Under the pieces are notes generated by a model. It saw only the letters and a program-made list of their open reading frames with translations, made no database searches and was not told the origin of the DNA. 5,631 bases of DNA from Candidatus Sungbacteria bacterium RIFCSPLOWO2_01_FULL_47_10. GTDB taxonomy: Bacteria; Patescibacteriota; Minisyncoccia; Sungbacterales; GWA2-42-14. The translations under genes were made by a program, and so were the position numbers. The stretch's first letter is position 1. Every line of letters starts with the position of its first letter. Positions 1 through 5,631 of this stretch are shown here, one piece after another. The stretch covers positions 1,118 through 6,748 of the forward strand of contig MHQO01000047.1 in the NCBI GenBank assembly GCA_001820675.1, written 5' to 3'.

Positions 1-113
1 GTGGAAAGATCGTCTGTTCTGAATTTTATTTCTTTCCTGACTGTTATTCTTCGGGCCGAATCGAGAAGTTGATCTTAAAGTAAAGTTCTCGACAAACTCG
101 AACAGTAAAGATT
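1..113. other. Left-edge leader with no assignable gene
   Basis: All three + frames are open at the left edge and close quickly, with stops at 20-22, 70-72 and 81-83. The C-terminus of an upstream gene may therefore lie here, but at most 26 codons are visible and none is recognisable. The frame that stops at 81-83 is also the frame of the glycosyltransferase and sets the upstream limit for its start. One minus-strand frame is open throughout but has no ATG, GTG or TTG, so I do not call a divergent gene. I see no convincing -35/-10 pair. Confidence 0.4.
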
Positions 114-1562
114 TTGGTGTCACGGTATTTTTCTTCATTTTTTCCCGATTCCTCAACTCACCGCCTTGTCGCGGCAGTTTTTTTCATTGCCCTCATTTTC
201 CGGCTTGCTATTTTCGGATACTTGTACTTTACGCTCGGAGAATACCATGGCCTTGCGTGGGTTGACGGGAGTCAGTATGTGGCGTTGGCAAAAAACATTG
301 CATCGGGGAATGGGTTTTCTGAAAGTTCAGTTCCGCCATTTTTGCCGCACACGCTCCGTACCCCCGGCTATCCATGGTTTCTTGCGGCGTTTTACGGCGC
401 ATTCGGTAATTTTTGGTCAGCATCCCTTGCGGAGGCGGTTTTAAATTCGTTCGTTCCACTTTTTATTTTCTGGCTTGCCCTGAAGCTTTCCGGAAATTCC
501 CGCATTGCGTTTGTCGCGGGGCTCCTTACCGCAGTGGATTACCATATTGCGGTACATACTCTTACATTAAACACAGAAAGTATCTTTGTATTTCTGGCTG
601 TGTTAAGTGCTGTTTTTATATTCCGTTATATTGAAAAACCCGACATTTTAAAAGCGACTGCTATCGGCCTTTTGTTTGGTTTCGGCGCCTTGACGCGTCC
701 TCTTCTCTATTATGCATTTGTACCCATTTTTATTTTTTTTGTTTTTGCCCTGCGAAGTATTGAGTGGAGACGGCGTATTGCCGGAGCAGCTTGTTTTCTT
801 TTGATAGCTTTTGCAATTACGATTCCGTGGATGTATCGCAATTATCGCGTGTCGGGAGAGTTTACTCTTTCGACACTCGGGTGGTTCAATATGTATACGC
901 GTATGGCGGCAATGGTTCAGGCGGCCGCAAGCCATCAGTCGTATACCGAGAGTTTGCAGGTTCTTGTCGGCGGCCTGAATGAGGGTGGATATATATCGCG
1001 TGCCGATGAACATGAATTGTTTGACGTTAAATTCATCCCGCTTCTGAGAGAGCGAGCGATTGAAATTCTGAAAGCGCACCCGAGAGAGACGCTTCTTGTG
1101 CAAATTAATTCGGTCCAGACGTTATTTACCCAGGATGACCTGCTGTATATTTTGAATCATTCCCACCTGCTTCCAGACGCAAAGCGTCCGCCTATACCAC
1201 TCTCGTTGCTTGTTATGCAAAAGGGCGTTTCTGCGTGGCGCGATATGCTTCCGTATCTGAAAGGGCAATACCTCATTCCATACCTCATGCGTGTTGTCTG
1301 GATCGTGTTTTTCGCGCTTGCGGTTCTCGGGGTGTGGTCACTTGCAAGAAGCGGAGAATATAAACAAAAAGTGATGACTTGGTTTCTCGTCGCGCTCATT
1401 GGGTTTATTGTCGTCGTATCTCTGCCGGTTTCGGCTTCGCTGAATGCCCGCTATCGCATTCCATTCGCTCCGTTTTATTTCATTTTTGTAGCCGCGGGAA
1501 TGGTGCATATTTTCGGGCGGACACATAAACTGGCTTTGAAGACGGGAACGCACACAGTATAG
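114..1562 (+). CDS. ArnT/PMT-like (GT39-type) membrane glycosyltransferase
   Basis: This is a 482-residue polytopic membrane protein resembling PMT_2/ArnT-type glycosyltransferases. That family transfers a sugar from a polyprenyl-phosphate donor to a lipid, glycan or protein acceptor on the outer face of the cytoplasmic membrane. The first hydrophobic helix is at about residues 17-40. It is followed by an external loop with Asp51 in WVDGSQYVALAKNIASG, the family's acidic motif, and then RTPGYPWFL (82-90). Further helices lie at about 110-126, 131-147, 155-171, 182-211, 222-240, 388-410 and 420-438, with a last one at 450-467. Family-like signatures include LTRP (193-196), IPWMYRNY (237-244) and ARYRIPFAP (445-453). 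The length is usual for the family. The start is TTG at 114, with GTG at 117 as an alternative; the in-frame stop at 81-83 leaves little room further upstream. No clear ribosome binding site is present. Donor and acceptor cannot be read from the sequence. Confidence 0.88.
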   Translation: MVSRYFSSFFPDSSTHRLVAAVFFIALIFRLAIFGYLYFTLGEYHGLAWVDGSQYVALAKNIASGNGFSESSVPPFLPHTLRTPGYPWFLAAFYGAFGNFWSASLAEAVLNSFVPLFIFWLALKLSGNSRIAFVAGLLTAVDYHIAVHTLTLNTESIFVFLAVLSAVFIFRYIEKPDILKATAIGLLFGFGALTRPLLYYAFVPIFIFFVFALRSIEWRRRIAGAACFLLIAFAITIPWMYRNYRVSGEFTLSTLGWFNMYTRMAAMVQAAASHQSYTESLQVLVGGLNEGGYISRADEHELFDVKFIPLLRERAIEILKAHPRETLLVQINSVQTLFTQDDLLYILNHSHLLPDAKRPPIPLSLLVMQKGVSAWRDMLPYLKGQYLIPYLMRVVWIVFFALAVLGVWSLARSGEYKQKVMTWFLVALIGFIVVVSLPVSASLNARYRIPFAPFYFIFVAAGMVHIFGRTHKLALKTGTHTV

Positions 1563-1686
1563 TCAGTCTTTCCTCTTTGGGCACATATGTCTTTATGATT
1601 TTTTTGCTGTTTCCCAATTTTGGTCTTCAAATATGCTTAAGCATATTTGAAGACCAATATAAAAAGTTATTGTCTTAATTTCTGGT
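1563..1686. other. Convergent intergenic spacer
   Basis: This is the 124-bp gap between two genes that face each other. It is AT-rich and holds a run of seven T at about 1599-1605 and the 38-bp palindrome described separately. Upstream of the T-run only a weak CATA/TATG pairing is visible, so a classical intrinsic terminator for the glycosyltransferase is not convincing. No small ORF or RNA gene was recognised. Confidence 0.5.
1620..1657. repeat. Perfect 38-bp palindrome (17-bp stem, TTAA loop)
   Basis: The left arm TTGGTCTTCAAATATGC (1620-1636) and its exact reverse complement (1641-1657) flank TTAA. Because TTAA is itself palindromic, all 38 bp are symmetric. One mismatch (1619/1658) followed by two more pairs extends it to 1617-1660. 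It lies between convergent genes, where a bidirectional terminator is expected, and RNA from either strand would form the same strong hairpin. Neither strand has a U-tract directly after it, the stem is AT-rich, and there is no GC clamp at the base. A bidirectional 3'-end hairpin is the simplest reading. A protein-binding dyad or the scar of a mobile element are alternatives. Confidence 0.9.
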
Positions 1687-2646
1687 TTAAATCTTTCGCG
1701 CAATAAATCGCATGGTGCCGGCGCGCCCCATTAGTTTTTCGATTGCATAGAATACCAAGCTTATAAGACTGAGAGGTGGAGCAAGAAGAACAGTTACGGC
1801 AAAATCGCGTGTTCCGATTTTTCTTTGCCGCAAAGTCCCGAATTTGCCGTTCACGATATCAAAAAAAATATTTTTTTTGCGGCACACCGTGTTTAATACG
1901 CTTTGGACAAATCCGAACACGTCATAGAAGAATGTCCCGTGGGAGATGTGAATCGGCCGAAAGCCGGATTTTTTTAAGAGAAGCGCAAGCGCTTGAGGAG
2001 AAAAATGCGTCTGGTGCTGAGGAACATATAACGGATACCAGTGGCGCCCGGTAATGCGCGATTGCAGAGATGTAAAATTCGGAACTTCAATAACCAAAAG
2101 CCCGCCGGGTTTTAGAAGTTTTTGCGCTTCCGCGAGATATTTTTTGGGATCGGTAAAATGTTCAAGCGTATGCCACATGGTTATGATATCAAATGATCCG
2201 GCGGCAAACGCGCGTTCGCATTTTTCTATTGGCCCTTTGCAAACAAATCGCGATACGTCGTGATTGATATGGCTTTCCGGCGCAAGCTCGGTTCCTGAAA
2301 TATCCCACCCTTTTTTTTGAAGACCAAGAAGGAAAAGGCCGTTTCCGCATCCGACATCAAGGACTTTTTTGGGCTTGTTTCCGGCGAGCCGCAAAAGCGC
2401 GCCCACTCGTTCGCGGGTGATGGTTTGGTCAACGAGCGATTTGCGCTTGCCGTAGTACGTTTTTTCATAATATTTTTCAAGTTCTCTATCGGAAAGCCGT
2501 GGAAGCGTGAACAAGGCATTATAGTTATTACATTTCCAAAGTTCAAATGGTTCCCCGGTATTAAATTCATATGCCATGAGCGTGTATAAAAGATCATGAT
2601 TGCCGCAAAATTGGCAGGTGTGGTTTGTAACCTGTCTTGAGTCCAT
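1687..2646 (-). CDS. Class I SAM-dependent methyltransferase with degenerate N-terminal zinc motif
   Basis: This is a 319-residue methyltransferase. The Rossmann motif I is VLDVGCGNG (95-103), an acidic residue ends strand 2 (GTELAPE, Glu120), and FDIITMWHTLEHF (152-164), KPGG (179-182) and HQTHFS (211-216) follow. A hydrophobic stretch at 283-302 leads to a GRAGTMRFIARK tail, and this layout is common in methyltransferases of surface-glycan clusters. The N-terminus resembles the family's four-Cys zinc motif: CQFC (Cys11, Cys14), then Cys39. The expected fourth Cys is Tyr42 (CNNYN instead of CxxCG). ATG at 2646 is chosen because homologous architecture begins just before the Cys motif. The frame stays open to an ATG at 2823 (378 residues), but those 59 extra residues show no domain and cover a GC-rich hairpin. 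No Shine-Dalgarno precedes either start. The gene diverges from the second methyltransferase and converges on the glycosyltransferase. The substrate is unknown; a sugar or glycan is inferred from context. Confidence 0.87.
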   Translation of the reverse strand: MDSRQVTNHTCQFCGNHDLLYTLMAYEFNTGEPFELWKCNNYNALFTLPRLSDRELEKYYEKTYYGKRKSLVDQTITRERVGALLRLAGNKPKKVLDVGCGNGLFLLGLQKKGWDISGTELAPESHINHDVSRFVCKGPIEKCERAFAAGSFDIITMWHTLEHFTDPKKYLAEAQKLLKPGGLLVIEVPNFTSLQSRITGRHWYPLYVPQHQTHFSPQALALLLKKSGFRPIHISHGTFFYDVFGFVQSVLNTVCRKKNIFFDIVNGKFGTLRQRKIGTRDFAVTVLLAPPLSLISLVFYAIEKLMGRAGTMRFIARKI

Positions 2647-2696
2647 GTCGTTAAAAATATCATGAATATAAAGAAGAATCAAAACCCTATCGATAG

Positions 2697-2741
2697 CCGA
2701 GCCCGTCCCGGGGTGTTCGTATGATGGGATGGGCCAGTCGG
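2697..2741 (+). other. GC-rich hairpin element upstream of second methyltransferase
   Basis: GCCCGTCCC (2701-2709) pairs with GGGATGGGC (2726-2734) across a 16-nt loop. All nine pairs form in plus-strand RNA, one as G-U; the minus strand would have an A-C mismatch instead. A further CCGA (2697-2700) pairs with TCGG (2738-2741) beyond a 3-nt bulge (CAG). The element is much richer in GC than its surroundings. There is no T-run after it, so it is not a standard terminator. The plus-strand preference hints at a leader RNA for the downstream gene, but transcription here is not shown. Confidence 0.45.
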
Positions 2742-2830
2742 GCGTTAGGCCTTGTATTATTTCGTATAAATAGTACGGTATAAGAATTACGGACGTTGTT
2801 ACTCGACCACTTGTGTCATACATGATAGTA

Positions 2831-2853
2831 GTTGTGCAATTTTTTTGCAGAAC
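2831..2853. promoter_or_regulatory. Operator-like inverted repeat in the divergent promoter region
   Basis: GTTGTGCAA (2831-2839) and TTGCAGAAC (2845-2853) form an inverted repeat with 8 of 9 positions complementary around five T. It lies about 30 bp before the ATG at 2883 and overlaps the weak promoter match TTGTGC/TATGCT. That placement would suit a repressor site. No regulator gene is visible in the window, and a dyad this short can also arise by chance. Confidence 0.3.
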
Positions 2854-2882
2854 TATGCTGATTCCGCAAGTGAAAAACAGTC

Positions 2883-3623
2883 ATGTCAGCGCAGGATTCA
2901 AAAAAGTTAAATTATGATGAGATTCGTGAAAGTTGGGAAAAAAGGGGACAAGATGATACGGTAGATATCGTGAAAGCAAAAGGTGATATATTTTGGGATA
3001 ATTATGAGAAAAAGGTGGTAAGCGATGTTGTTAATACAGGGGATAGGGTGTTAGATGTTGGATGCGGTACTGGCCGGATTCTCGAAATGATTATTAAAAA
3101 CGGATGCGAGGCGTATGGTATAGATTACGCTAAAAGTTGTGTTATGCGCTGTAAAACATCTTACCCCAAGGCAGATGTTAGAGAAGGACTTGCAGAATCT
3201 TTGCCGTATGAGGATTCTTTTTTTGACGTAGTCGTTGCAGTGAGAACATTGCAGTCGATGCCAGAAAAAGAAAGAAAAATGAATGCATTTCGTGATTTGG
3301 TGCGCGTTACCAAAAAAAATGGTCACATCGTCTTGATTGAGGGCAACGCCGAGCGTCTTACAGGACATCCACTCTATAATTACTATTTGCGGGAAGATGA
3401 GTGGTCGGAAATTTTTAAAAATGCTGGAGTGAAGCTTGTAAAAACGGGCGCGATCCCTTTGGCGACGCTTCTTAGTCAATTTGACAGAGAATACTGTAAT
3501 TTCGAGATCAGGAGGCGGTACCCGGAAATTTATGAACAGATTTATACACTTGATCAAAAAGCTGCTCTCACCGGCCTGAAGCGGATTTCCCATGAGTTTT
3601 CTTTTGTTCTGACTAAATCTTAA
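2883..3623 (+). CDS. Class I SAM-dependent methyltransferase (Methyltransf_11-like)
   Basis: This is a 246-residue soluble methyltransferase built around a single Rossmann domain. Motif I is RVLDVGCGTG (55-64). Asp81 in YGIDYAKS should bind the SAM ribose. ADVREGLAESLPYEDSFFD (97-115) matches the adenine-binding strand and the usual LPF/YxDxxFD element, and VVVAVRTLQSM (116-126) replaces the more common LEH/LHH motif. GHIVLIEGN (147-155) is the strand-5 region. A family C-terminus around residues 168-190 (YLREDEWSEIFKNAGVKLV) precedes a helical tail of unknown role. The start at 2883 is the only early ATG; no Shine-Dalgarno is visible upstream. The first third is AT-rich (about 38% GC over 2941-3060, counted by hand) compared with the following epimerase. 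The substrate is not evident. Methylation of a sugar, lipid carrier or quinone are all possible, with context favouring glycan-related work. Confidence 0.85.
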   Translation: MSAQDSKKLNYDEIRESWEKRGQDDTVDIVKAKGDIFWDNYEKKVVSDVVNTGDRVLDVGCGTGRILEMIIKNGCEAYGIDYAKSCVMRCKTSYPKADVREGLAESLPYEDSFFDVVVAVRTLQSMPEKERKMNAFRDLVRVTKKNGHIVLIEGNAERLTGHPLYNYYLREDEWSEIFKNAGVKLVKTGAIPLATLLSQFDREYCNFEIRRRYPEIYEQIYTLDQKAALTGLKRISHEFSFVLTKS

Positions 3624-3770
3624 TTTTTGAATTTTGTTATCTGCTGTTTGGTTTACCGCACAGCCAGCGAGCCCCCGGGTCGGCAGTACGGGGCCATTGA
3701 CATCAGTCTCTATTATAGGGTACGATTTTTTATCTGTCGGGATAATCTCCGTTATAGCGTAGACAGTATC
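3624..3770. other. Intergenic spacer with GC-rich element before the epimerase
   Basis: This 147-bp spacer starts AT-rich, becomes GC-rich over about 3655-3695 and returns to AT-rich. GCTGT/ACAGC can pair near 3643-3667. GCCCC (3671-3675) and GGGGC (3690-3694) form a 5-bp stem with a 14-nt loop directly upstream of a TTGACA box. The epimerase frame stays open through the spacer to a TTG at 3627. The 48 residues this would add lie before the Rossmann motif and look like no domain, so I treat the spacer as non-coding. There is no clear terminator for the methyltransferase. Confidence 0.5.
3697..3726 (+). promoter_or_regulatory. Sigma70-type promoter for the epimerase-aminotransferase operon
   Basis: A perfect -35 box TTGACA (3697-3702) is followed by an 18-bp spacer and TACGAT (3721-3726), a 4/6 match to TATAAT. 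Transcription would start near 3733, leaving about 38 nt of leader before the ATG at 3771. This supports 3771 rather than 3627 as the epimerase start, because a start at 3627 would put the promoter inside the gene. The -10 match is moderate, so the call remains tentative. Confidence 0.5.
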
Positions 3771-4760
3771 ATGGATATAGCAAAATCAGAGACAATTTTT
3801 ATTACCGGTGGCCTCGGCTTTGTTGGGGCGGTTTTGTGTAGAAAACTTCTCGATCGCGGTGACCGCGTTGTCGTCTATGACGCATTCAAGAGTTATTTAT
3901 CGCCGCTTACCGATAATAAATATGACTTGTATTTTAAGCACCGCTACAAGGGAATTGAAAATAAGATCGAAGTGATTCATGGGGACGTGCGGGATTATGT
4001 GAAACTATACGAATCGGTTCAACGAACGAAACCGGACCGGATTATTCATCTGGCGGCATTTCCGATCGCCGATCTTTCCGATCAATATCCACACGAATCT
4101 CTTTCTGTAACGTATAACGGAACGCACAATGTTTTGGAGGCTTCAAAAAATTTAAACCTAAAGCGTTTTGTATTTATTTCTTCAAGCATGGTGTACGGCG
4201 ACTTCCGCTTCAAGCCGTGCCGCGAAGATCACCCGACGGAGCCGAAAGGGATTTATGGATCAACGAAGCTTGGTTCGGAAATTCTGACAAAAACGTATGC
4301 TCGGCGTTATAAATTTCCGTACACCATTGTACGGCCTTCGGCGATCTACGGTCCGACTGACTGTAACCGCCGTGTGACCCAGTTGTTTTTGGAGAACGCT
4401 TTTGGGGGGGAGCCGATCGTGCTCCATGGTGGTGGAAAGTCGGAGCTTGATTTTACGTTTGTCGATGATGCCGCCGAAGGCATCTTCCTTGCCGCAAAAA
4501 AAGAAAAGGGTGCTAATGAAACTTTCAATGTTACCTATGGCCAGGGGAGAACCCTCGAAGAGCTGGCAGTGGCCGTAAAGCAGTATTTTCCGAATGTCCA
4601 GATCGTCTACAAGGAGATCCCGGAGGGGGAGCAGAGGCCCGCTCGTGGTGCTCTTGATATTTCAAAAGCGCGCACCCTTCTTGGGTACAATCCCCGTTAT
4701 CCACTTGAAGAAGGAATACGGCGCTATGTTGAGTTTATTAAGGATGTTCGCAGTGTCTAA
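3771..4760 (+). CDS. NAD-dependent nucleotide-sugar epimerase/dehydratase (extended SDR)
   Basis: This is a 329-residue extended short-chain dehydrogenase of the UDP-glucose 4-epimerase/dTDP-glucose dehydratase superfamily, acting in the cytoplasm on a nucleotide sugar. The N-terminal NAD-binding motif is TGGLGFVG (12-19), with Asp37 after strand 2 (VVVYDAF) favouring NAD(H). HGDVRD (70-75) and IIHLAAF (91-97) are the usual cofactor-contacting strands. The active site is SSSMVYG (137-143) with Tyr162 and Lys166 in YGSTK. The dehydratase Asp-Glu pair (TDEVYG in RmlB) is absent, so epimerase or reductase chemistry is more likely than 4,6-dehydration. VRPSAIYGP (187-195) and DFTFVDDAAEGI (227-238) are substrate-domain signatures. 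A segment at about 40-64 sits between strand 2 and HGDVRD. ATG at 3771 is chosen because the fold begins five or six residues later. The gene ends in TAATG, overlapping the aminotransferase by one base. The exact sugar is not determined. Confidence 0.88.
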   Translation: MDIAKSETIFITGGLGFVGAVLCRKLLDRGDRVVVYDAFKSYLSPLTDNKYDLYFKHRYKGIENKIEVIHGDVRDYVKLYESVQRTKPDRIIHLAAFPIADLSDQYPHESLSVTYNGTHNVLEASKNLNLKRFVFISSSMVYGDFRFKPCREDHPTEPKGIYGSTKLGSEILTKTYARRYKFPYTIVRPSAIYGPTDCNRRVTQLFLENAFGGEPIVLHGGGKSELDFTFVDDAAEGIFLAAKKEKGANETFNVTYGQGRTLEELAVAVKQYFPNVQIVYKEIPEGEQRPARGALDISKARTLLGYNPRYPLEEGIRRYVEFIKDVRSV

Positions 4761-5631
4761 TGACACAGCAAAAACAGAAAAAATTTAATATTCCGCTTTG
4801 CAAGCCATCCTTTAATGCATCCGAATTGACTGCGGTGCGCGAGGTGCTTGATTCTGGATGGGTGGCGCACGGACCGAAAAATAAAGAATTCGAATCGCTG
4901 CTCCGCGATTTTTTTCACGTCGGCGAGGTTATTCTTCTTAATTCATGCGCGTCAGCTCTTGAGGCGGCTCTCGTCAGCTCAGGTATAACCGGAGAGGTCA
5001 TTATCCCGAGCTTCACGATGTCTGCGACCGCGAACGCGGTTGTTCGGGCGGGCGCTACACCGGTTTTTTGCGATGTTGAATGGAAGACGGGTAATATAGA
5101 TGCCTCGCTCGTTGAAGGTCTTATCACAAAAAAAACGGAAGCGATCATGCCGGTTCACTTTGCCGGGTTTCCGTGCGATATGGACGCGATCATGTCAATC
5201 GCAAAAAAACATGGTCTTCGCGTGATCGAGGATTCCGCAGAATGCATTGGCGGAAAATGGAACGGAAAATTTGCGGGAACCTTCGGGGATGCCGGTTGTT
5301 TTTCGTTTTGGGCGACAAAAAATATTACAACCGGTGAAGGGGGTGCGATTCTTACGAATGACCATGCTTTTGCGGAAAGGGTTCGCGCCTTCATGTCGCA
5401 TGGAATTTCGCGGGACACCCATGAACGACACACATCTTCAAGGTCATGGGAACGCGACTCGGTTATGGCAGGAGTGAATTATCGGATGGGGGATATTCCT
5501 GCGGCTATCGGCGTTGTTCAGATGAAAAAATTGTCTGACTTGAACGCGAAGCGGAAAAAGCACGCGGAATATCTTTCTGCGTCCTTAAAGGAGTTTGAAA
5601 CAAAAGGCATGGTTGAACTTCCGCAAGAAAC
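4760..5631 (+). CDS. DegT/DnrJ/EryC1/StrS sugar aminotransferase, 3' end cut by window
   Basis: The first 290 codons of a PLP-dependent aminotransferase of the DegT family, which usually transfers an amino group (commonly from glutamate) to a keto sugar linked to a nucleotide. IPLCKPSF (11-18) and SGWVAHGPKNKEFE (32-45) are the typical opening. NSCASALEAAL (61-71) is the phosphate-binding turn, with Cys-Ala in place of the common Gly-Thr. IIPSFTMSATANAV (81-94) and VFCDVE (102-107) follow. VIEDSAE (155-161) gives Asp158, the expected PLP-nitrogen contact. FSFWATKNITTGEGGAI (181-197) contains the Schiff-base Lys187, so the enzyme should be an active aminotransferase rather than a dehydrating relative. 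GVNYRMGDIPAAIG (238-251) is the conserved substrate-side motif. Family members are usually 360-400 residues, so roughly 70-110 residues lie beyond the window. The start overlaps the epimerase stop (TAATG). An AAGGA at 4740-4744 is too far (15 nt) to be a normal ribosome binding site, so translational coupling is likely. Confidence 0.93.
   Translation, partial: MTQQKQKKFNIPLCKPSFNASELTAVREVLDSGWVAHGPKNKEFESLLRDFFHVGEVILLNSCASALEAALVSSGITGEVIIPSFTMSATANAVVRAGATPVFCDVEWKTGNIDASLVEGLITKKTEAIMPVHFAGFPCDMDAIMSIAKKHGLRVIEDSAECIGGKWNGKFAGTFGDAGCFSFWATKNITTGEGGAILTNDHAFAERVRAFMSHGISRDTHERHTSSRSWERDSVMAGVNYRMGDIPAAIGVVQMKKLSDLNAKRKKHAEYLSASLKEFETKGMVELPQE

Larger units (their letters stand above)
2647..2882. 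promoter_or_regulatory. Divergent intergenic region between two methyltransferases
   Basis: This 236-bp region lies between divergently transcribed genes, so it should hold promoters for both. It contains a GC-rich hairpin (2697-2741), an AT-rich stretch (2753-2785) and a dyad (2831-2853). For the minus-strand gene a weak match is TTGATT, 17 bp, TATTTT, ending only a few bases from the ATG at 2646; this would give an almost leaderless transcript. For the plus-strand gene a weak match is TTGTGC (2832-2837), 16 bp, TATGCT (2854-2859). Neither promoter is strong. If the minus-strand gene really starts at 2823, most of this region is coding and only about 59 bp remain between the genes. Confidence 0.4.

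Noticed and set aside
1..72. C-terminal fragment of an upstream gene
   Set aside because: All three frames give short plausible endings and none can be preferred from the few residues visible.
648..1103. 151-codon open frame on the minus strand inside the glycosyltransferase
   Set aside because: It has no recognisable domain and lies opposite a strongly supported membrane protein gene. It is a shadow frame.
1584..1605. CATA/TATG pairing followed by seven T as an intrinsic terminator for the glycosyltransferase
   Set aside because: The stem is only four AT-rich pairs, which is too weak for a terminator call.
2316..2327. TTTGAAGACCAA, identical to part of the right arm of the 1620-1657 palindrome
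   Set aside because: It lies inside the methyltransferase and is explained by conserved coding of LGLQKKG. One 12-base match without symmetry is probably coincidence, though an RNA interaction cannot be fully excluded.
2226..2663. 145-codon minus-strand frame overlapping the first methyltransferase
   Set aside because: It is a shifted reading of the same strand and lacks the VLDVGCGNG core, which is in the chosen frame. I saw no sign of a real frameshift.
3051..3593. 180-codon open frame on the minus strand opposite the second methyltransferase
   Set aside because: The plus frame has clear SAM-binding motifs. The minus frame has low-complexity basic and aromatic content and no family signature.
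3671..3694. GC hairpin as a rho-independent terminator of the second methyltransferase
   Set aside because: The stem is 5 bp with a 14-nt loop and is followed by CATTGACA rather than a T-run.

Overview
The window holds five protein-coding genes that together look like part of a bacterial cell-surface polysaccharide or glycoconjugate biosynthesis locus. In order they are a membrane glycosyltransferase of the ArnT/PMT (GT39-like) type (114-1562, +), a class I SAM-dependent methyltransferase with a damaged N-terminal Cys motif (1687-2646, -), a second and shorter SAM-dependent methyltransferase (2883-3623, +), an NAD-dependent sugar epimerase/dehydratase of the extended SDR family (3771-4760, +), and the first 290 codons of a DegT/DnrJ/EryC1/StrS PLP-dependent sugar aminotransferase (4760 to the right edge, +). 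No RNA gene, insertion sequence, CRISPR array or phage gene was seen.

Organism: the gene families are bacterial in style, the GC content is moderate and uneven, and the stop codons (TAA, TAG) fit the standard code. One likely start is TTG, and none of the five starts has a convincing Shine-Dalgarno sequence at normal spacing. This would suit an uncultured lineage such as Patescibacteria/CPR, but the sequence does not prove it and no taxon is claimed.

Layout: the glycosyltransferase and the first methyltransferase converge on a 124-bp spacer containing a perfect 38-bp palindrome that can form a 17-bp stem with a TTAA loop. The two methyltransferases diverge from a 236-bp spacer holding a GC-rich hairpin and a small operator-like dyad. 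Another 147-bp spacer with a GC-rich hairpin and a good sigma70-type promoter precedes the epimerase. The epimerase stop and aminotransferase start overlap (TAATG), so these two are almost certainly co-transcribed and translationally coupled.

How the genes work together (inference): the epimerase/dehydratase and the aminotransferase would make a nucleotide-activated amino sugar. The methyltransferases could decorate sugars or the glycan. The membrane glycosyltransferase would move a sugar from a polyprenyl-phosphate carrier onto an acceptor outside the cytoplasmic membrane. I found no clearly new system. The most unusual items are the long perfect palindrome, the pair of GC-rich intergenic elements that share several words in the same order, and the lost Cys in the first methyltransferase.
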